From assembly GCA_027620655.1 (NCBI GenBank), contig JAQCDS010000002.1:62001-126000 (forward strand): DNA of 64,000 nt, read 5' to 3'. The position numbers and the translations under genes are program-made. This stretch comes from Bacteroidota bacterium. Its GTDB lineage: Bacteria > Bacteroidota > Bacteroidia > Flavobacteriales > Flavobacteriaceae. Below the pieces are notes generated by a model. The model made no database searches and was not told where the DNA came from. It saw only the letters and a program-made list of their open reading frames with translations. Below are positions 57,900-64,000 of the stretch, in pieces (the first letter of the stretch is position 1; every line of letters starts with the position of its first letter).

Positions 57900-58874
57900 T
57901 TATTTTTTTATCAACTTTTTTACAGTGTACCCAGGAATCTCCATAAAGTAAACTCCAGAGTTTAGGTGCCCCAAGCTCAGCGGACTACCATCATAGACAT
58001 AACTATCTACTTTTGCTCCAGTTAAGTTATAAATACTTAAAGTAGTTCCCAAATTCAAACCAGATAATTCAAGTCTATCATCGACAGGATTTTGAGAAAG
58101 CATAAATTCAGATAAGTTTAGTTCTGATGTACCTAACGTACTTCCATTGCTTAAACTTACGCTAGAAACCCCCATGAACTCAGTATTATTTCCATCTCCA
58201 TCTTGAAGAGTTACTGTTCTGAAAAAACCACGTACATTACCATTATTAGCATATGCATAAATTTCCTGCTTTATTTCTGGTGCAATACCATTTCCATAAG
58301 TGCCAATATCAGTGGACTCACTAGTTGTGTTGTTTATTAATCGAGCAGAGAGATAAGAAGTAGCAGCAGAAGTTCCTATGGTTAAAGAAACTTTTACTGT
58401 AAGATCATTATCTATCCAGTCACTAATCGCTTTTGTGGTAATTGCAAAATCGAGACCATTTTTTTTTAAGATTTTCAATTTACCATTAGATGAATTAAAT
58501 GTTAAATAAACAAAGTCTCTATATGATGCACCAGAACTGATCCAATATTGATTATAAAAACCAATTTGAGCCATTAGTGCATTTCCTGAGTGTAAAAAAT
58601 CTCCGTTAAAATTAAAATTAACTTCAAAAGAAACTGTAGAACCCGAAATACTAGTTAATTGTTCAGTCCAAAGAGCCTCAGCACTGTTGGCTGAAGTTGA
58701 CACCTTTTCATTTGTAGTATTTACAAACCATGAACTACTACCATTGTCCCAGTTTAAGTTATTTCCTAATGCACCGTTCTCGTAACCTTCACTAGCAGAA
58801 AAATTAGCAGTAATCTGTGCTTGTAATACAACAGAAGAAAAAATTGCAATGATAAATATGTAAAGTTTTTTCAT
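57900..58874 (-). CDS. T9SS-sorted stand-alone module protein related to the GH86 N-terminal domain
   Basis: This 324-residue protein has a signal peptide (about 1-19) and then a domain of roughly 220 residues. A T9SS type A sorting domain follows (SLGTSELNLSEFM-like linker, then LSQNPVDDRLELSGL, ending VKKLIKK). The central domain resembles the N-terminal region of the neighbouring GH86 protein: both begin N-F-x-x-x-E-G-(Y/F)-x-N-G-A-L, have a Trp-rich first third and share an Asp-Leu-x-V-x-V-x-L-(T/S)-x-G core. No catalytic motif is apparent. It is probably a surface carbohydrate-binding protein of an undescribed family. Confidence 0.7.
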   Translation of the reverse strand: MKKLYIFIIAIFSSVVLQAQITANFSASEGYENGALGNNLNWDNGSSSWFVNTTNEKVSTSANSAEALWTEQLTSISGSTVSFEVNFNFNGDFLHSGNALMAQIGFYNQYWISSGASYRDFVYLTFNSSNGKLKILKKNGLDFAITTKAISDWIDNDLTVKVSLTIGTSAATSYLSARLINNTTSESTDIGTYGNGIAPEIKQEIYAYANNGNVRGFFRTVTLQDGDGNNTEFMGVSSVSLSNGSTLGTSELNLSEFMLSQNPVDDRLELSGLNLGTTLSIYNLTGAKVDSYVYDGSPLSLGHLNSGVYFMEIPGYTVKKLIKK

Positions 58875-58972
58875 AATTATTAGTTTAAATTGATTTTTGA
58901 AATTAATAATTATTAAAATTTAGGGATACCATAAATGTTCTAATTAGTAATAGATTTGTTAAGTCTTTGGGC

Positions 58973-60361
58973 TCATTGTCTTCTAGTAAGCCTCCACTCT
59001 AAAGTTTTAGGCTTATTTTTCTTGTAAATAGCATTCTGAACTTGTCTTAATTGTTTATTTAATGAATCTTGTTTTGGAAGTGTTTCAACATAGGCATCCA
59101 TGCTTTTTTTGATGTAATTATGATACGGTTTTCCTTCAATTGTTTTTAGCTTTTTATTCAAATGAATTTGCTTCTCTTGTAATTGGTTATTACCATTATA
59201 GTCTCGAAGATATTTAAACTCCATAAATGGAACTGCACGAAGTAGGTAGCTAGTTTTTCGATAGTCTTCACAAAGTTTCATAACCTCTAGCGCCTGTTTG
59301 TATTGTGGGGTGTTTACTTGAGTCGAAAGATTGACTCCACTATTGAGTTGTTTTGCAGAATAGTTTTTTATGAAGACATCTTGAATAAAAAGGTCATACT
59401 CACCGTTTTTTAAACCTTTTATTTGTAGTATTTCTTTGTTGAAGTCATTTTCAAAAGGAACCAAAGACAGGGCCTTGTCTATCGCTTTATTTGTTGGGAA
59501 TGGTAAGCTATTTTGCACACAATTAAAAGAAATATCATCGCTTGAAAATTCAAAATTGTTGATCATACAATTTTTTGTTTCTGTAAAATTATCTTCATTA
59601 AGATCAATTGAAATTTCCGATACTATGCTTGGGGATTCAATAGTAGAAATGATTTCATGAAACATAACGAAGTGTCCTGTTGTTTCAGGGTGTACTCGGT
59701 CCTTACCAACAATTGTAAATAAGGAATCGTTTTTTAGTTCTCGCTCCATAATATGTTTCATGGAAGAATTTAAATCAACCACAGTTATATTTCTTTGTTT
59801 TGCGATTTTTTTGAGATAGGTTGAGCATTCTATGAGTGCATCATTACAGCCCATATTATTTTCGCGTTCAATTTTTGAATATTGATCGTAAATTGAAGGG
59901 GTAAGATAAAGTGGCCTTATGTCTGATGTTTTAAATTTTTTATCTAAAATGTGTATGTTTCGTTTGTATTCATCCAAAGCTTTTTTTCGGTTTTGTATAA
60001 TTTCATTGGAAGCTTCACCCTTAAAATAAAGTGTTCGTATTACATCGTTCATTCCAGTCATAAAAAACACATGGCTTGGTTTGTGTATATACACGTCTTT
60101 ATCTAACCGATAGATCATGCCTTCTGTATTGTCTCCTGAAATGCCACAGTTGTGAAAAGTCAGCTTTAAATTGGGGTAGCGTGTAGCATAGAACAGCTGT
60201 AAAAATTCGTGGTATTGTCCTCCATGAGTTATGCTATCACCTAAAAAACAGATGGTATTTCCACTTTCAAAAATTTTTGAGGATTCTTCTTGTGCATTGA
60301 GTTTTTGAAAACTTAAAAAAACTTGAGTAAACGCACAAAAGGATATTAGAAAACGCCTCAT
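58973..60361 (-). CDS. Secreted SGNH/GDSL hydrolase with C-terminal extension
   Basis: The 462-residue product has a signal peptide (about 1-23) and an SGNH domain to about residue 245: GDS with Ser43, Gly in GISGDNTEG, Asn in MTGMNDV and a His in RVHPETTGH. The next 215 residues contain Asn/Lys-rich helices and a short beta segment, with no domain I recognise. A deacetylase or deacylase of an algal oligosaccharide is one possibility. It lies 11 bases downstream of the GH86 gene on the same strand, so they are probably cotranscribed. Confidence 0.8.
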   Translation of the reverse strand: MRRFLISFCAFTQVFLSFQKLNAQEESSKIFESGNTICFLGDSITHGGQYHEFLQLFYATRYPNLKLTFHNCGISGDNTEGMIYRLDKDVYIHKPSHVFFMTGMNDVIRTLYFKGEASNEIIQNRKKALDEYKRNIHILDKKFKTSDIRPLYLTPSIYDQYSKIERENNMGCNDALIECSTYLKKIAKQRNITVVDLNSSMKHIMERELKNDSLFTIVGKDRVHPETTGHFVMFHEIISTIESPSIVSEISIDLNEDNFTETKNCMINNFEFSSDDISFNCVQNSLPFPTNKAIDKALSLVPFENDFNKEILQIKGLKNGEYDLFIQDVFIKNYSAKQLNSGVNLSTQVNTPQYKQALEVMKLCEDYRKTSYLLRAVPFMEFKYLRDYNGNNQLQEKQIHLNKKLKTIEGKPYHNYIKKSMDAYVETLPKQDSLNKQLRQVQNAIYKKNKPKTLEWRLTRRQ

Positions 60362-60371
60362 TAATATCTTT

Positions 60372-63107
60372 TTAATCTTTGATGATTAGCTTTAAAGTTT
60401 TGTTATCTATTTTCACAAAATAAAGCCCATTATCGAGTTGATCCAAATTAATTGGAAGACCGTTATACTTACTTGAAAAAACTCTAACACCTGTAATTGA
60501 ATAGATGGAAATCATGCTATCTATTTTTGCATTTACGATATTAAGTTGTGCTGACGTGGGGTTGGGGTATAACTTCAATTTTTGAGTTGTAACTTCACTT
60601 GTATTAATCCCCAATAATGACGAATCATACGACTCTACATTTAAAACTAAAGAACTCAAATGACCATTTGAGTCCTCAAACGTAATTGAAACCGAGTTGT
60701 TTTCCTGAATAACATCAATAGGAACAGGAATTTCTATAGTTCCAAAAAAATCATCTCTATCAATCTGATTGTATCCTTTCCAATTGCTAGGTACAGGGAT
60801 TGAAATCCCATTTACGATAACAGTTGGTGATTTAGATCGGTCGTGTTTACGTCCAATACTCATGGCCAGCATAGCATATCCAGAACTTCCCACTAAATCA
60901 ACATTATTAAAATTATAATTGATTGTATTGTTAGCTTGAATGGCTTGCATGTAAGTTGTACTATAATAGCGTTTAGATTGGATGACGTTATCAAATGTAA
61001 TCGGTTCAGAAAAGGTATATTCCAATACAACAGTTTCGTTATTTTTGAGGCTATATGAATCCAATAGTTCAGAAGAAGTTTGAATGGTATAGTCTGGATC
61101 AGCATTAGGGTGAATTATTAAGGATTTAATCGTTAATTGGGAAATATTAGGAAGATTGCCATTAAAATTTAAATTGATAGGTTGATCAAAACCATCTAAG
61201 TTGTTTAACGCAATATGTAATTTATTTCCATCTAAAAAACCTTGGACTAATACGTCCTTGTTGTCTGAGCGAATCAAAATTCTGTCACCCATAACATCTT
61301 TCCATAAATCATAAAAGTGAATTCTATTGGTGTACTCCCAACCTGTAACTTGGTCCAATGGTACCCCAATTGGGATTGGTTTGTATAGCACAGCTTTGTA
61401 AGGCATATAATTATTTTCTTCTGTAATATGCCATGTAGCTTTTCCGGTTGTAAAAGGAATGGCAATTTCAACGCGATCGGTTCTCTCTAAAAGCCCAAAA
61501 AGAATTGAATTTTGAGAACGTATGGATTGAACATTAATGATGTCATTATATTCTCCATTTACAATACCCCCAAACTCTGTAATGGCATGCGGTTTAATAA
61601 TCCCCCACTTAACATAGCTATAGGTTTCGATTAAATCTAAAATCGCCTCCATATTACTACCAGATCTTCGGGTGTCTTGTCCAATTTGATTAACACCATC
61701 ATACAGGTGGGTTGAAAAACCATCCATATCTGCCCCGGCTTCATCCATAAACATTTTCATGTTTTGATCCCAAATTGAGAAATCATTTTTTTCAAAAGTA
61801 GGGTATGCAGCAGAGTATCCTATGACTTTCATGTTAGCAAGTTCTGGAGCTGAATGAATTTTTTGACCAACATGTTTAAAAAACTGTGTCATTTCTAACT
61901 TAACATTAGCTTCGGCAACAGGATCCCAGTCTGGTTCGTCATAAAAATCTCTGGCGTGAACAAACGGTTCATTCATAGGCTCATAATATTCTGGTCTTAA
62001 ATATGTGTCGACATGATTCTTAAAATATTCAACAGTCCAATCGGCAAAAGGAATAGGGTCAAGCCCTTGCGCATATACTTTATATGGGTGATCCGTAGCT
62101 ACATATTTTCTAACTTCTCGCACTTCAGTATCCCCTGTAAGTGGATCAGGGTAAATACCAACAGCCCCAGTACTTTGTAAGGCGGCGGATGCTGGCGACC
62201 AAAATTGTCTTCCTACTTGACTGATATTGTAGTTTGAGTAAAGATCAGCTTCAACGTCATTAGCATTGGAATGAATATTGAAATATTTACTTCGATCTAA
62301 AGTTGAATTTTCACCAATCATTCGTTTGACTTTTGGAAAGATATCGATATTGGTGGTTATACTTACTTTTTTTACATTAATTGCTGACAAACCGTTACCT
62401 ACTTTAAATGATTGAGCATGGAAAAAGCCATAAATATTGGATGTTGCGGCATCAAATACTTGACTGTCTATTCCACTGTAAGAACCAAGATTAGAAGAAG
62501 TACCATCAGTAGTATTTAGAAGTTTGGCAGATATTGTAGAAGTCGTTGCATTTTCCCCAAGACTAAGAGTTACAACTACAGCCAAATCATCGGTTAACCC
62601 ATTAACACCTTGACAGCCAGAAAGTGGTAAAGAAGTTTCTAAGCTTAGTGGTAAACTATTAATATTATTTCTGAGCTGAAGTGAGCCACCCGGATTATCC
62701 TCGTTGTCAGTTGTTGTAGATAAAAAAACTGTTGATGATGGTGGATTTGAACCCCCAACATCACTTGATGCACTAAAACCAATTTTTATTAATGGGTTGT
62801 TTTGAGCAGTAAGATTTCCTGTAAAGTTCAAATCTACTCTAAAAGTAATTTCGTCTCCAACTCCAGACAATGAAAACCCTTGCTCCCAGGCTGCTCTTTT
62901 CCATTCATCAGTAGCAGTAACCAGCCCTTGAGAGGCATCAACCATCCAAGTTGATGTTTGAAAATTAGCATCCCAATTTGGTTGATTGTAAAGAGCGCCA
63001 TTTGTGAAACCCTCTTCAGTTGTGAAATTCACAACATTTTGGCTATTAGCACAATTGAGGCTAAAAGTAAGGACGATTGAAAGAATATTGTAATATCTTA
63101 TTTTCAT
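60372..63107 (-). CDS. GH86-type beta-agarase/beta-porphyranase with T9SS sorting domain
   Basis: A 911-residue secreted enzyme that would cut an agar/porphyran-type galactan. Signal peptide about 1-22; N-terminal module 24-252 shared with the T9SS protein at 57900-58874. The GH86-type (beta/alpha)8 barrel covers about 255-600, with a likely acid/base Glu380 in YYEPMNEPF and nucleophile Glu511 in AITEFGG. Beta-sandwich regions follow to about 840. The C-terminus is a T9SS domain (LKLYPNPTSAQLNI). Agarase and porphyranase activities cannot be separated by eye. It shares its 3' part with the adjacent partial paralogue. Confidence 0.85.
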   Translation of the reverse strand: MKIRYYNILSIVLTFSLNCANSQNVVNFTTEEGFTNGALYNQPNWDANFQTSTWMVDASQGLVTATDEWKRAAWEQGFSLSGVGDEITFRVDLNFTGNLTAQNNPLIKIGFSASSDVGGSNPPSSTVFLSTTTDNEDNPGGSLQLRNNINSLPLSLETSLPLSGCQGVNGLTDDLAVVVTLSLGENATTSTISAKLLNTTDGTSSNLGSYSGIDSQVFDAATSNIYGFFHAQSFKVGNGLSAINVKKVSITTNIDIFPKVKRMIGENSTLDRSKYFNIHSNANDVEADLYSNYNISQVGRQFWSPASAALQSTGAVGIYPDPLTGDTEVREVRKYVATDHPYKVYAQGLDPIPFADWTVEYFKNHVDTYLRPEYYEPMNEPFVHARDFYDEPDWDPVAEANVKLEMTQFFKHVGQKIHSAPELANMKVIGYSAAYPTFEKNDFSIWDQNMKMFMDEAGADMDGFSTHLYDGVNQIGQDTRRSGSNMEAILDLIETYSYVKWGIIKPHAITEFGGIVNGEYNDIINVQSIRSQNSILFGLLERTDRVEIAIPFTTGKATWHITEENNYMPYKAVLYKPIPIGVPLDQVTGWEYTNRIHFYDLWKDVMGDRILIRSDNKDVLVQGFLDGNKLHIALNNLDGFDQPINLNFNGNLPNISQLTIKSLIIHPNADPDYTIQTSSELLDSYSLKNNETVVLEYTFSEPITFDNVIQSKRYYSTTYMQAIQANNTINYNFNNVDLVGSSGYAMLAMSIGRKHDRSKSPTVIVNGISIPVPSNWKGYNQIDRDDFFGTIEIPVPIDVIQENNSVSITFEDSNGHLSSLVLNVESYDSSLLGINTSEVTTQKLKLYPNPTSAQLNIVNAKIDSMISIYSITGVRVFSSKYNGLPINLDQLDNGLYFVKIDNKTLKLIIKD

Positions 63108-63117
63108 TGAGTTTTTA

Positions 63118-64000
63118 CTAATTTATTATTTTTTCCACATCTAAAATTAGGGAACTTAAATGCCCACCAGTATCTGGGAAAGAAATCTTAACAGTATTGT
63201 TTTTCGAAATAAAATCCATAGGTACAGGAATCTCTATAGCCCCAAAGAATTTTTTTCTATTGGCCTGGTTATATCCTTTCCAGTTCAAAGGGACTTCAAC
63301 TTTATTGTCATTAACAAAAACTTCTGGAGTTTTTGATAAATCATGACCCCGACCGATACTCATGCTTAGTTTGGCAAATCCAACTCCAAGTTCGACATCA
63401 TTAAATTCAAATATCAACTCTTTTTGAGTTTCAATAGGGACTAAGTAATTGGTGCTGTAGTAACGGCTAGATTTTATTTGGTTATTAAAATCAATACTAT
63501 TTTTTAAATTGAATTGCAGTACAATAGTTTCTGCAGGATCTATTGAAAAAATATCAGGAATATTACTAATGGTTTGTTCATAATAACGAGGAAAATCATC
63601 AGAATATACAGTTAATGATTTCACAAATAAATCAATGAGATTTGATTTTATTGTGCTAACATCTAAGGCAACTTGTTGCGCAGCATCATCCAAGTTATTG
63701 AGTGCTACATATAATTTCTTCTCATCCAAAAAAGCTTGAACTTGAATATCTGGATTTGACGTGGATACAAAAACTCTTTTACCTTTGACTTCTTTCCATA
63801 ATTCATAAAATTGAATCCGATTAGTATATACCCACCCTGTAATTTGATTCTTTGGTACACCCATATTTTCTGGACGCCATAGAACGGCTTTATATGGTAA
63901 ATATTTATTTGCTTTAGTAATATGCCATGTGGCATTATCTGTTGTGAATGGTATAGAAATTTCTAAACGATCTTCCCGATCCAACAAACCAAAAATCATA
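63118..64000 (-). CDS. Second GH86-type protein, 3' part only
   Basis: This gene is cut by the window end. Its 5' part lies beyond 64000; the Met at 63999 is internal. The visible 293 residues align throughout with residues from about 535 of the 911-residue neighbour: GLLDREDRLEI, PFTTDNATWHI, YTNRIQFYELWKEV and LSMSIGRGHDLSKTPEVFV. It ends at VEKIIN without a T9SS domain, so export or surface attachment must differ from the first copy. The two are ten bases apart and probably in one transcript. Confidence 0.85.
   Translation of the reverse strand, partial: MIFGLLDREDRLEISIPFTTDNATWHITKANKYLPYKAVLWRPENMGVPKNQITGWVYTNRIQFYELWKEVKGKRVFVSTSNPDIQVQAFLDEKKLYVALNNLDDAAQQVALDVSTIKSNLIDLFVKSLTVYSDDFPRYYEQTISNIPDIFSIDPAETIVLQFNLKNSIDFNNQIKSSRYYSTNYLVPIETQKELIFEFNDVELGVGFAKLSMSIGRGHDLSKTPEVFVNDNKVEVPLNWKGYNQANRKKFFGAIEIPVPMDFISKNNTVKISFPDTGGHLSSLILDVEKIIN

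Overview
The window is a piece of chromosome from a marine member of the Flavobacteriaceae (Bacteroidota). The evidence is the AT-rich sequence, the near absence of Shine-Dalgarno sequences, -7 promoter elements of the Bacteroidota type (TAnnTTTG), type IX secretion (T9SS) sorting domains on secreted proteins, family-typical protein sequences and an algal-polysaccharide gene cluster. I cannot name the genus from sequence alone.

Positions 1-13826 hold the S10-spc-alpha ribosomal superoperon from rplC to rplQ, with secY, infA and rpoA inside it, all on the + strand. It ends in a strong terminator. Genes 13866-24631 (+) are housekeeping: carA, eno, gltA, two guanidine-modifying-enzyme hydrolases (DDAH-like and CtlX), argS, a SprT-like metalloprotease, a mannose-1-phosphate guanylyltransferase and a DUF389 membrane protein. 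A short minus-strand block (24636-27583) has an MlaF/MlaE-type lipid ABC transporter pair, the ribosome-assembly GTPase EngB and an alpha/beta hydrolase. Positions 27843-43228 carry the division and cell wall (dcw) cluster in the order mraZ-rsmH-ftsL-ftsI-murE-mraY-murD-ftsW-murG-murC-ftsQ-ftsA-ftsZ. Three 10-bp direct repeats in front of mraZ look like the MraZ autoregulatory box.

After yqeY and a tRNA-Arg(UCG) the character changes. A serine-recombinase remnant abuts the tRNA and is followed by a frameshifted secreted-protein remnant. Then comes an accessory region that runs past the window end. It has an apparent 11-gene + strand operon (45178-56906): UxaA-family dehydratase, SDR dehydrogenase, FAH-family hydrolase, lactonase, second SDR, mutarotase, FMN hydroxyacid oxidase, GH29 exo-glycosidase, FucP-type permease, CE2-like SGNH lipoprotein and S1 sulfatase. 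Opposed to it is a minus-strand group (56903-64000): an esterase, a T9SS-sorted module protein, an SGNH hydrolase and two tandem GH86-type agarase/porphyranase genes, the second cut by the window edge.

The intracellular genes match every step of the non-phosphorylated oxidative L-fucose route, ending in pyruvate and L-lactate. Their neighbours (GH86, sulfatase, GH29) instead point to a porphyran- or agar-type red-algal galactan, whose alpha-linked sugar is L-galactose or its 6-sulfate. L-fucose is 6-deoxy-L-galactose, so the main hypothesis here is that this operon imports and oxidises L-galactose released from porphyran, with L-fucose as the alternative. No SusC/SusD pair or regulator is inside the window; they may lie beyond position 64000.
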